From UBA3496 sp964558115 (GTDB taxonomy: Bacteria; UBA8248), in NCBI GenBank assembly GCA_964558115.1, contig CAZLCI010000083.1:1-6221 (forward strand): a DNA stretch of 6,221 bases. Direction: 5' to 3'. The notes beneath the pieces are model-generated. The model searched no databases, was not told where the DNA came from, and was given only the letters and a program-made list of their open reading frames with translations. Shown piece by piece: positions 1-6,221 of this stretch. The position numbers and the translations under genes are program-made. Positions within the stretch are counted from its first letter, which is position 1; each line of letters opens with the position of its first letter.

Positions 1-214
1 GTAGGAATCCTCTGAATAGAGATACGAGTAGAACTTCAAAATTTACACCAAATTGGAAAAAAGCAATTAATACAGAACAAAGGAGTCCTGCAGGGCCAGC
101 TTTTTTGCCTCCCCATCCTAAACCAAGCATTAGAAATGTAATTACAACTATTGGAGAAAGTGACAAAAACCAGTTATAAAAATTTGTTTGTAGTGTAAGG
201 TCTGCAGGATTCAA
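1..214 (-). CDS. LctP-family lactate permease, N-terminal fragment (runs off the left edge)
   Basis: This reading frame enters from a TTG at 214-212 and stays open to the window edge, giving about 71 residues. The protein is strongly hydrophobic. After a short polar leader with FYNWFLSLSP comes a first membrane helix (PIVVITFLMLGLGW), a short loop GGKKAGPAG, and a second helix (LLCSVLIAFFQFGV), then a segment ending LFRGFL. The order NWFLSLSP, helix, K-x-AG loop, helix is how LctP/GlcA-type lactate and glycolate permeases (inner-membrane carriers of about 500-560 residues) begin. TTG is chosen because an in-frame TAA lies just upstream and GGAG sits 7 bases before it. The gene follows the EamA transporter by 35 bases on the same strand, suggesting one transcript. 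Substrate is inferred from family only, and with most of the protein missing another multi-helix carrier is possible. Confidence 0.6.
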   Translation of the reverse strand, partial: MNPADLTLQTNFYNWFLSLSPIVVITFLMLGLGWGGKKAGPAGLLCSVLIAFFQFGVNFEVLLVSLFRGFL

Positions 215-221
215 ACCAAAA

Positions 222-225
222 CTCC
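222..225 (-). promoter_or_regulatory. Ribosome binding site for the LctP-like gene
   Basis: On the minus strand GGAG lies 7 bases upstream of the TTG at 214-212. It supports this non-ATG start and sits inside the 35-base gap after the EamA stop codon. Confidence 0.5.
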
Positions 226-249
226 AGATAAAAGATTAATAATTTTTAA

Positions 250-1149
250 TTATGTTACAGAAGTGACGAGAATTCCTCCAGCAACAATCAAAATTGCTGC
301 AAAAAAGGTTTTTAAGGTAACTTTTTCTTGTTTTTTTAAGAAAACAATACTAAGGATCACAACCCACAGAGGCGTGATTCTACTTAATGGCAAAACTATG
401 GTTAGATCGCCTAAAGAAAACGCACTCCATAAAAATCCAGAAGCAGCGAGATTAAAAAGAGCTGCAATAGTAAAAAGCTTAAAACTTCTTTTATCTAAAA
501 TTATTTTTCCTCCGTCCTCCATGAATCTTTTGTAAAAAAACATGGTTGCGAGACCGACCCAAAAAGAGATCCCTATACCAATAAAAGGAACTTTCCCATA
601 GGAAAACGCTATCTTTACAAAAACTGGAGAAAGGCCATAACTAATTGAAGAAATAAGTGGATATATACACCCACTGTCTAGCCATCCTTTAAAACCACTA
701 GAATCTTCTTTTTGAGGAAGTGAAAGTAAAAATACTCCCACAATTATGAGAGTAGTTCCAACCAAAACAATGTTTTGCGGTTGTTCGTCTAAAATAAAAA
801 TCGCAAGTAATACAGCCCAAATAGGTGATGCTGAGTGAATAGGAGTAGCTCTACTAACTCCAATTCTCTGTATCCCTATAAAATGCGTTATAGTTCCAAG
901 ACCTGCTCCGAAGAACCCGCTGAGCACAAACCATAAAATTTGATTTATAGAAACTACTGAAAAAGAACCTAGATACCATGCAATTATAAATCCGCCAGTC
1001 CCAACTATAACATCGATGAAAAGGATTGCAGCAGTAGAACTTCCACTTTCCATTCCTTTTCTTAGTAGAATTAATGTACCTGTGTAACTGAAAGAAGAAG
1101 CTATAGCAAAAATTACACTTAAACCAAGAGTAAAATCAGAATTGACCAT
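250..1149 (-). CDS. EamA/DMT-superfamily transporter (ten-helix permease)
   Basis: The 299-residue product is an inner-membrane carrier of the drug/metabolite transporter superfamily, whose members commonly export amino acids or other small metabolites. It has the typical length and two tandem EamA repeats of five helices each: repeat 1 about residues 10-144 and repeat 2 about 160-297. Each repeat shows the family's conserved fourth-helix region: ATPIHSASPIWAVLL (101-115) followed by ILDEQP in the first, and PLSRITPLWVVILSIVFL (254-271) in the second. A short polar linker (QKEDSSGFKG, 146-155) joins them. The ATG at 1149-1147 leads directly into helix 1; only a weak AGGA about 12 bases upstream is seen, so initiation may be inefficient. 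Downstream, 35 bases away, is the LctP-like gene. The aminomutase-like gene diverges from it across a 243-base spacer. The family is confident; the substrate cannot be read from the sequence. Confidence 0.9.
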   Translation of the reverse strand: MVNSDFTLGLSVIFAIASSFSYTGTLILLRKGMESGSSTAAILFIDVIVGTGGFIIAWYLGSFSVVSINQILWFVLSGFFGAGLGTITHFIGIQRIGVSRATPIHSASPIWAVLLAIFILDEQPQNIVLVGTTLIIVGVFLLSLPQKEDSSGFKGWLDSGCIYPLISSISYGLSPVFVKIAFSYGKVPFIGIGISFWVGLATMFFYKRFMEDGGKIILDKRSFKLFTIAALFNLAASGFLWSAFSLGDLTIVLPLSRITPLWVVILSIVFLKKQEKVTLKTFFAAILIVAGGILVTSVT

Positions 1150-1183
1150 TTATCTTAAAATTCCTAATTTTATAATTTTTACC

Positions 1184-1213
1184 TTGATAGGAGAGAAAAA
1201 CTAATAAATTCAA
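1184..1213 (-). promoter_or_regulatory. Possible sigma-70-type promoter for the EamA-LctP pair
   Basis: Read on the minus strand, TTGAAT (1213-1208) and TATCAA (1189-1184) are separated by 18 bases, each matching four of six consensus positions. The EamA start is about 35 bases downstream of the -10. In DNA this AT-rich, such matches occur by chance, so this is only a candidate. Confidence 0.25.
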
Positions 1214-1264
1214 TTACTTGTGAAATTTCTGCGATTCAATTTTAAATCATTTAATTTAATATAA

Positions 1265-1293
1265 TTGCGATTTTAGCTTAAAATTGTTATAAA
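1265..1293 (+). promoter_or_regulatory. Likely sigma-70-type promoter for the KamA-family gene
   Basis: TTGCGA (1265-1270) and TATAAA (1288-1293) are spaced by exactly 17 bases, matching four and five of six consensus positions. Transcription would start near 1300, leaving a U-rich leader of roughly 90 bases before the TTG at 1393. This is the best promoter match in the 1150-1392 spacer. The rest of that spacer shows no gene, only AT-rich sequence and a small inverted repeat (CAACA 1306-1310, TGTTG 1316-1320). Confidence 0.45.
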
Positions 1294-1383
1294 AGGGTAG
1301 CAAACCAACACAGATTGTTGTAAATGATTATCTCTTTTCTGCAGTTTGTAGAAGGTTTTTGTTTTCTTATTGTTTTTTAGCTT

Positions 1384-1387
1384 GAGG
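1384..1387 (+). promoter_or_regulatory. Ribosome binding site deciding the TTG start of the KamA-family gene
   Basis: GAGG lies 5 bases before the TTG at 1393-1395. An in-frame TAG at 1378-1380 excludes any longer start, and the first in-frame ATG is about 70 codons further in, so GAGG plus TTG is the best-supported initiation site. Confidence 0.55.
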
Positions 1388-1392
1388 TTTTT

Positions 1393-2850
1393 TTGGTTAG
1401 GTCTATTGATTCTTATAAAGCAGTGTCTGTTTCGAAACATTCTGATTTGCCGAACAAAGTTTGTGCAGAGAAATTGTCGGAGACGTATAAAACTGCGGTC
1501 AGAGTTCCTACCCAAAATGGAGGAGAGGCTTTCAAAGTCTTTACGAATCGTCAGATAGATAAGATTCCTCAGATTCAATCTTTGTCTAGTGATGTACGTT
1601 TTGCGATGAAGGTTGTATCATCGATCCTGCCATTTAGAGTGAACGAATATGTTATTAATAATCTGATTGATTGGAGTAAAGTACCTGATGATCCTATCTT
1701 TCAGCTTACGTTCCCTCAAGTTGGAATGCTTTCGCCTGAACATTTTGATGAGATTGCGTCGCTGATATCCAAAGAATCACCAGCCCCTATCCTAAATGAG
1801 GCTATTAAAAAAGTTCGTGGTGATTTAAATCCACACCCTGCAGGACAAATGGAACTAAATGTTCCAACGCTTGACGGAGAAACTTTGCAGGGTATGCAAC
1901 ATAAGTATAAGGAAACAGTTTTATTTTTTCCAAGTCAAGGTCAAACGTGTCATTCCTATTGTACATTTTGTTTCCGATGGGCCCAGTTTGTTGGTGATAA
2001 GGAGTTAAAGTTTGCTTCCCATGAAGCTAAAAATTTACATGAATATTTGTCTCAGAATACCTGTGTTACCGATTTGTTAATGACTGGTGGCGATCCAATG
2101 GTTATGAAAACCAAGAATCTTGCGGAATATCTTGAACCATTGTCTGAGGATCCTCGTTTAGAGCATGTTCAAACCATCAGAATAGGAACAAAGTCTTTGA
2201 CTTTCTGGCCACAACGTTTTGTTAGTGACAATGATTCTGATGATCTGATTCGTCTCTTAGAACGTTTAGTAAAATCAGGAAAACACGTGGCTCTTATGGC
2301 CCATTACAATCACTGGCGTGAAATGGAAACAGAAATCGCGCGAAAAGCCATAAAACGAGTTCAGGAGACAGGAACAATAATTCGAAGCCAAGGACCTGTT
2401 TTAGCTCATATAAACGATCATGAAGATATTTGGGCAAAAACTTGGACAACGCAGGTAAAGCTTGGAATTATTCCTTATTACATGTTTGTTGAAAGAGATA
2501 CTGGTGCTCGGTGCTATTTTGAAATTCCTCTTATACAAGCCTACGAAATATATAGAAAAGCATTGAAGCAGGTTTCAGGATTAGGAAGAACTGTTCGTGG
2601 ACCAAGTATGAGTAGTGAACCAGGAAAGATCGAAATTCAGGGTGTTTCTAACATAAATGGTGAAAAAGTTTTTGTGCTGAGATTTATTCAGGGAAGAAAT
2701 CCTGATTGGGTACAAAAACCTTTCTTCGCTAAATATGATGAAAATGCGAAGTGGTTAAATGATTTAACTCCTGCCTTTGATGAACAAAAATTCTTTTTTG
2801 AAGATGAGTTCAGCGCTTTGAAAGAATCGATAAGTCTGAAAACTGTTTAA
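1393..2850 (+). CDS. KamA-family radical SAM protein (lysine 2,3-aminomutase-like), substrate uncertain
   Basis: The 485-residue protein belongs to the cytosolic lysine 2,3-aminomutase family, which uses a [4Fe-4S] cluster, S-adenosylmethionine and PLP to move an amino group from carbon 2 to carbon 3 of an amino acid. The cluster motif CxxxCxxC is C186, C190, C193, preceded by MQHKYKETVLFF like the family's T-H-x-Y strand. The SAM-binding TGGDP is at 231-235. GIIPYYMFVERD (358-369) matches the family's P-Y-Y strand, and EPGK (409-412) fits the PLP-lysine loop with K412 as candidate. R195, two residues after the last cysteine, fits the arginine that holds the substrate carboxylate. The side-chain aspartate of the PYY strand appears to be R368, and the PGGGGK loop is shortened. 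Both ends are longer than in clostridial enzymes; the C-terminus carries RNPDWVQKPFF (435-445) and FFFEDEF. TTG start as supported by GAGG. A tRNA-Lys gene follows at 25 bases with no visible terminator. Family sure; lysine as substrate doubtful. Confidence 0.9.
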   Translation: MVRSIDSYKAVSVSKHSDLPNKVCAEKLSETYKTAVRVPTQNGGEAFKVFTNRQIDKIPQIQSLSSDVRFAMKVVSSILPFRVNEYVINNLIDWSKVPDDPIFQLTFPQVGMLSPEHFDEIASLISKESPAPILNEAIKKVRGDLNPHPAGQMELNVPTLDGETLQGMQHKYKETVLFFPSQGQTCHSYCTFCFRWAQFVGDKELKFASHEAKNLHEYLSQNTCVTDLLMTGGDPMVMKTKNLAEYLEPLSEDPRLEHVQTIRIGTKSLTFWPQRFVSDNDSDDLIRLLERLVKSGKHVALMAHYNHWREMETEIARKAIKRVQETGTIIRSQGPVLAHINDHEDIWAKTWTTQVKLGIIPYYMFVERDTGARCYFEIPLIQAYEIYRKALKQVSGLGRTVRGPSMSSEPGKIEIQGVSNINGEKVFVLRFIQGRNPDWVQKPFFAKYDENAKWLNDLTPAFDEQKFFFEDEFSALKESISLKTV

Positions 2851-2875
2851 TTTCAACTTTTATATCTAAGAATCT

Positions 2876-2952
2876 GGGCAGCTAGCTCAACCAGGCAGAG
2901 CAACGGACTCTTAATCCGTAGGTTGTGGGTTCGATTCCCACGCTGCCCACCA
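2876..2952 (+). tRNA. tRNA-Lys, anticodon CTT
   Basis: A complete 77-base cloverleaf with encoded CCA. Acceptor arms GGGCAGC (2876-2882) and GCTGCCC (2942-2948) pair fully, followed by discriminator A2949 and CCA 2950-2952. The D stem is GCTC/GAGC with a nine-base loop. The anticodon stem ACGGA/TCCGT encloses loop CTCTTAA, giving anticodon CTT, which reads the lysine codon AAG. The T arm is GTGGG-TTCGATT-CCCAC. It lies 25 bases after the KamA-family stop on the same strand. I find no convincing own promoter in that gap, so it may be processed from a shared transcript or use a promoter inside the gene. No copy of its 3' end occurs elsewhere in the window, so there is no sign of an integration site here. 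Confidence 0.96.
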
Positions 2953-2999
2953 ATCAAAAGATATAGAATTATTTCATTTTTTTTATTTTCCAAAAAGAA

Positions 3000-3031
3000 G
3001 TGACGACTCTCACAGAGTTGAAAGTCGTCAC
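3000..3031 (-). terminator. Hairpin terminator between convergent genes, best oriented for the hydrolase
   Basis: Perfect 9-base arms GTGACGACT (3000-3008) and AGTCGTCAC (3023-3031) flank a 14-base loop. On the minus strand the stem begins 12 bases after the hydrolase stop and is followed by TTCTTTTT, a fair intrinsic-terminator tail. On the plus strand the tail is CTTTAAATTT, weaker, but the hairpin may also stop transcripts from the aminomutase gene and tRNA. An eight-T run at 2977-2984 lies between the tRNA and the stem but has no convincing hairpin of its own. Confidence 0.7.
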
Positions 3032-3043
3032 CTTTAAATTTAG

Positions 3044-4771
3044 TTAACTTTTTTTCACTTTGCTTTTTTTATTCGGAATAATCGGAAGTAATAGGTAACC
3101 TGATTGTTTTGGACCAGTATGAAGGGTTGTCCTGCCATTAAAAACCTCATTAGACCGGTCAATAGGATGATCATGAAGGAATGGTCCAGATCCACGAGAT
3201 AGAACATAATCTCCAACAGCACGACCTGGTCTATCAAAATCTTGTCCAGAAATATTTAAAGCAATACGAAAGCCCTTTGGTAAAACAATACATTGTGGCC
3301 AAATTTCTATATCTAGTTCGTAAATCTTCTCTGGACTCAACGGTTGTTTGTCATCATGAGTATGATAAGGACGCCAAGGAGTCGATTTTTTCTGATCGAG
3401 TTTTCTGTGTGATGCACGTAAACAACCCTGTGCAAGAGGTGTTTTAGGATCGACTGTTCCTTGAAAGTAAACTTCTTTTCCTTTTGGTGAAAAAGCTTGC
3501 ATCGTAACAAAGAGATCTGCATCTTTTGTAGAAGAAGAGACAAAAAGCTTGGCAGCTAATGGTCCGGTTATTTCTGTTTCTTCTTTTAAAGGTGAAGATA
3601 AAATAGTTATTCCACGTGTTTTAGCTCGGAATGTTATTGATCGATTTGATTTGGGAGCAGTCCATTCAAGTTTTCCTTTTCCTCCTACGTTTAAAAATAA
3701 TTTTGTCCACTTTGTTTTTTTCAATGGCCAATTACTTTCTTTTCGTAAGGTAACTTCTTGGGTAAATGGTTTGCGAAGATTTATCCATACTTTTGGTTCT
3801 TTTTTCCAACCATTCTTTTTGCCCATGAGATAATAGTCAAAAAAACGTTTTTGCAATTCCATGCCATACTCTAGATAGAACCATTCTTCGTGTCGTCCTG
3901 GATGACACTCCAGCCATTTTTCTTTTGAGGCTGCTTGTGTAAAAGCTTCAAAATTACCACGAGGATGAAGGCCAAAACCAGCCCAACTTGCAGCGCTTAA
4001 AAATGGCACTGTAACTTTAGACCAATCTGGAGAACGCGATTCATACCAATCATCATCCATCTCGCGTACTAAAAAATTTTCAAGTGTATCTGCTCGGTTT
4101 TCTTTCAACTTTTCTTTAGATAGATTTCCTGGACCAGTTGCCCTCGTTTTCATCCAATGATCTCTAGGGCCTTTTGGATTCCCGTATTGAACTGCTTCTA
4201 CTTGTCTTGGGTACCAAATCTCCATAAATTTATTAGACAAGATTCCTCCGTGACGAGCCCAATCTCTATAGTGATCTGCAGCCCCTTCCCACGGGATCAT
4301 TGCAGTCAAATGTTTCGGCTGAAGTGCTGCAACTTGCCATTGATTAATTGCATAATAACTTACTCCATTGAGCCCTACTTTTCCGTTTGACCATTTCTGG
4401 CGTCCGGCCCATTCAATTGCATTTGCGTAATCTTTTGTCTCTCGAGGAGAGAAAATATCGAGATATCCAGGGGAACGACCTGCTCCTCTAGAGTCAAATC
4501 TCACACATGCGTAGCCCCAGGGAACCCAAATTTCAGGATCTACGGTTTCCCAGGTTAACCAACGGTGTTTTGACCCATCTAAGATATTCGGGTGCATTTT
4601 AACTAGTGAATCCCATAGTGGTTTATAGTGTTCCTGATACTTCACTCCTTTACCGTACGGACCACCTGCCATAACAATAGGAACCTTCTTCTTAGTATCT
4701 GGCCTATAAACATCACAACGTAGTACTATTCCATCGTCCATTTTAATTTGTAAATCTCTTTCAATAATCAT
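3044..4771 (-). CDS. CocE/NonD-family alpha/beta hydrolase (X-Pro dipeptidyl-peptidase S15 superfamily)
   Basis: The 575-residue protein is a serine hydrolase of the CocE/NonD group, enzymes that cleave esters or amides such as acylated amino-acid derivatives. The N-terminal strand region MDDGIVLRCDVYRP (11-24) and the DSRGAGRSPG segment (93-102) are typical. The nucleophile is S138 in GVSYYA (136-141), followed by the family-like NQWQVAAL. H294 in GRHEEWFY is the likely catalytic histidine, and LQKRFFDYYL follows it. Residues about 330-565 form the C-terminal beta jelly-roll domain, recognisable from ITGPLAAKLFVSSSTKDADL (401-420) and PKGFRIALNISGQDFDR (498-514). Where CocE has its catalytic aspartate in a GWYD-like turn, this protein has ASWAGFGLHPRGN (261-273), so the usual acid is missing. 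There is no signal peptide, so it is probably cytoplasmic. The ATG is supported by GGGGGAG 6 bases upstream (4784-4778). It lies 93 bases downstream of rpoN. The substrate is unknown. Confidence 0.9.
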   Translation of the reverse strand: MIIERDLQIKMDDGIVLRCDVYRPDTKKKVPIVMAGGPYGKGVKYQEHYKPLWDSLVKMHPNILDGSKHRWLTWETVDPEIWVPWGYACVRFDSRGAGRSPGYLDIFSPRETKDYANAIEWAGRQKWSNGKVGLNGVSYYAINQWQVAALQPKHLTAMIPWEGAADHYRDWARHGGILSNKFMEIWYPRQVEAVQYGNPKGPRDHWMKTRATGPGNLSKEKLKENRADTLENFLVREMDDDWYESRSPDWSKVTVPFLSAASWAGFGLHPRGNFEAFTQAASKEKWLECHPGRHEEWFYLEYGMELQKRFFDYYLMGKKNGWKKEPKVWINLRKPFTQEVTLRKESNWPLKKTKWTKLFLNVGGKGKLEWTAPKSNRSITFRAKTRGITILSSPLKEETEITGPLAAKLFVSSSTKDADLFVTMQAFSPKGKEVYFQGTVDPKTPLAQGCLRASHRKLDQKKSTPWRPYHTHDDKQPLSPEKIYELDIEIWPQCIVLPKGFRIALNISGQDFDRPGRAVGDYVLSRGSGPFLHDHPIDRSNEVFNGRTTLHTGPKQSGYLLLPIIPNKKSKVKKS

Positions 4772-4841
4772 CGGACTCTCCCCCTTTTTATTATTGCGGA
4801 AAACTTTAAGGTTAGATCTAAATTTTAGTTATTAACAAAAT

Positions 4842-4870
4842 ATTATATTTTATTTTTAAAAAATTTAATA
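4842..4870 (-). promoter_or_regulatory. Weak promoter candidate for the hydrolase
   Basis: On the minus strand a perfect -10 hexamer TATAAT (4847-4842) lies in the 93-base rpoN-hydrolase gap, but the hexamer 17 bases upstream (TATTAA) is a poor -35. The -10 sits inside a perfect AT palindrome (AAAATAT-T-ATATTTT, 4837-4851). It could equally be chance in very AT-rich DNA. Confidence 0.22.
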
Positions 4871-6220
4871 TTTTTTTTCAGTTCTTTTTATAGAAGATAG
4901 TATTTTTAAATTTTCTCTATACTTAGATACTGTCCTTCTTGAAATAGGAATGCCCATTTCTAAGAGGAGTAAAGATATTTTTTGATCACTAAGCGGTTTT
5001 ATCTTGTCTTCTTTATTAATTAATTCACTAATCATGTTCTGAATATAACGTGTTGAGATTTCTTCTCCACTTATCTTTTGGATAGAGTTATGGAAAAAAT
5101 ATCTAAGAGAGAGTACTTCATTTGAAGGGGTTTCTAAATATTTGCCATTGATTGTTCTACTAATTGTAGAAATATGTAGTCCTGTCTCATGTGAAATATC
5201 TTCCAATTTTAAGGGTTTTATTTCTTGAATTCCATTTTTAAAAAAGTTATTTTGATTTTTTGCAATTACTGTTCCTACCCTTAAAAGAGTTTCTTTCCAG
5301 TTCCTAACGCTTTCAATAAAATCTTTAGCCTGTCCTAGTTTTTCTTTGATATGTTTTTGATCTTTACGATCTAATTTTCCTAGTTCTTTCGATATTTCCA
5401 CATATTCTTGATTGCAAACTAGAGGTTTTATCCCATCGGTTTTAAATTTTTCTTCATTTAATTTAACATTCATTTTTTCATTTTTTATAGAAACGAAAAT
5501 ATCCGGAATTTTCAATTCTTCTTCATATTCTACAAAGTCCTCAGCAGGATTTATTTTCAGTTTCTTAATTAGTTCAATAGATTTTTGAATTTCTTCTACT
5601 GATACTCGAAATTCTTTAGCTATAGACTTTAATGATCTTCTTTTTAATATTTCCAAGTTGTTCTTTATGAGTTTTTTTGCAATTTGAATTATTTTCTTGG
5701 GATACATATTATCTTGTAAGTGTTCGATTTGGATATTCAAACATTCAGTTATATTTCTTGCGGCGATTCCAGAGGGTTCTAAATTTTGTAAAATTTTTAT
5801 TCCCTCTGCCAAAATTTCAGTAGATATTTTGTTTTCTTCTGCGATTTCTTTTAAATTAAAATCTGACGGGAAATATCCATTCTGATTAATATTATGAATT
5901 AGTTCTTTAAGTAGAATTTTTTGTTTGCTAGATACCTTTAATTCGCCTACTTGGTTTTCAAGAAATTCATGAAAATTTATTTTTTTTGAAATAATTTTTT
6001 CTTGATAATTCTCTTTATATTCATTTTCGTAATTTTCAGTTTTGAATTCTTCACTTTCGGGACTCTTTTCTTCCAAGGCAGGGTTATTTTCTAGTTCATT
6101 TGTAATCATTTCTCCAAGTTCTGCACTTGTAGATGATAGGATGCTAATTCTTTGTATCATTTTAGGCGTGATAGAAAGTTTTTGTTCGATTTGTTGTTCA
6201 ATTTCAAAATTGTTTGACAT
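4865..6220 (-). CDS. rpoN: RNA polymerase sigma-54 factor RpoN
   Basis: This 451-residue protein is sigma-54, which directs core RNA polymerase to -24/-12 promoters and needs AAA+ activators to open DNA. Region I is IEQKLSITPKMIQRISILSS through ELENNPALEE (11-51), matching the activator-interacting region, though with few of its usual glutamines. An acidic, low-complexity region II follows (about 49-75). The core-binding domain spans about 80-250, including LEPSGIAARNITECL (147-161). NWKETLLRVG (307-316) and the helix-turn-helix around HISTISRTINGKYLETPSNE (349-368) follow. The RpoN box is SRRTVSKYRE (427-436), against the usual ARRTVAKYRE; only small-residue swaps, so promoter -24 recognition should be intact. 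Length is near the family norm. The ATG at 6220-6218 puts region I in its usual place, but its upstream signals lie outside the window. Composition is very lysine-rich (57 by hand count). No hpf or ptsN gene follows, unlike in many Proteobacteria. Confidence 0.96.
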   Translation of the reverse strand: MSNNFEIEQQIEQKLSITPKMIQRISILSSTSAELGEMITNELENNPALEEKSPESEEFKTENYENEYKENYQEKIISKKINFHEFLENQVGELKVSSKQKILLKELIHNINQNGYFPSDFNLKEIAEENKISTEILAEGIKILQNLEPSGIAARNITECLNIQIEHLQDNMYPKKIIQIAKKLIKNNLEILKRRSLKSIAKEFRVSVEEIQKSIELIKKLKINPAEDFVEYEEELKIPDIFVSIKNEKMNVKLNEEKFKTDGIKPLVCNQEYVEISKELGKLDRKDQKHIKEKLGQAKDFIESVRNWKETLLRVGTVIAKNQNNFFKNGIQEIKPLKLEDISHETGLHISTISRTINGKYLETPSNEVLSLRYFFHNSIQKISGEEISTRYIQNMISELINKEDKIKPLSDQKISLLLLEMGIPISRRTVSKYRENLKILSSIKRTEKKY

Positions 6221-6221
6221 A

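Noticed and set aside
87..94. CCTGCAGG eight-base palindrome
   Set aside because: It lies inside the LctP-like coding frame, encoding part of the conserved GPAG loop; one palindrome has no further support as a site.
1323..1333. Fur-box-like ATGATTATC
   Set aside because: Only a half-site resemblance with no matching second half; not distinguishable from AT-rich background.
1294..1392. Lysine riboswitch upstream of the aminomutase-like gene
   Set aside because: The leader is about 90 bases, far shorter than the lysine aptamer plus expression platform, and no conserved multi-helix arrangement is visible.
3549..3833. Plus-strand open frame opposite the hydrolase, and similar short frames elsewhere
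   Set aside because: These lie antisense to, or in another frame of, well-supported genes, and show no family resemblance or ribosome binding site of their own.
3852..3866. Sigma-54-like promoter on the minus strand (TGGCAT...TTGCA)
   Set aside because: Only 9 bases separate the GG and GC where sigma-54 needs 10, and it lies deep inside the hydrolase coding region.
4837..4851. Perfect AT palindrome AAAATAT-T-ATATTTT as an rpoN terminator
   Set aside because: It contains no G or C pairs, so the hairpin would be very weak; palindromes of A and T are expected in this composition. Noted only as overlapping a promoter candidate.

Overview
The window is a 6.2 kb stretch of AT-rich bacterial chromosome. 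The signs are a sigma-54 gene, a tRNA gene with encoded CCA, Shine-Dalgarno sequences and TTG starts. I cannot place it to phylum; nothing resembles phage, plasmid, insertion sequence or CRISPR DNA. Genes are tightly packed and no gap without a gene exceeds 300 bases (the longest is 1150-1392).

Layout. Positions 1-214 (minus) hold the start of an LctP-type lactate permease that runs off the left edge. Just upstream of it on the same strand is a ten-helix EamA/DMT transporter (250-1149), with 35 bases between them, so they look like one two-transporter operon. A 243-base AT-rich divergent spacer follows, holding a fair sigma-70-type promoter for the plus strand. Next is a KamA-family (lysine 2,3-aminomutase-like) radical SAM gene starting at TTG 1393 and ending at 2850. 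Only 25 bases later, on the same strand, is tRNA-Lys(CTT) at 2876-2952. A hairpin at 3000-3031 separates this plus-strand unit from the convergent minus-strand CocE/NonD alpha/beta hydrolase (3044-4771). Upstream of the hydrolase on the minus strand is rpoN, encoding RNA polymerase sigma-54 (4865-6220), whose start codon lies one base from the right edge.

How the genes fit together. The two transporters and the aminomutase diverge from one spacer, which is compatible with amino- or organic-acid metabolism but does not prove a shared pathway. The hydrolase and rpoN point the same way, 93 bases apart; the hydrolase has its own strong ribosome binding site. No defence or mobile system is visible. 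The most interesting item is the aminomutase-like enzyme: it keeps the iron-sulfur cysteines, the SAM-binding GGD and a candidate PLP lysine, but differs from lysine 2,3-aminomutase at a residue that contacts the substrate side chain, so its substrate may not be lysine.
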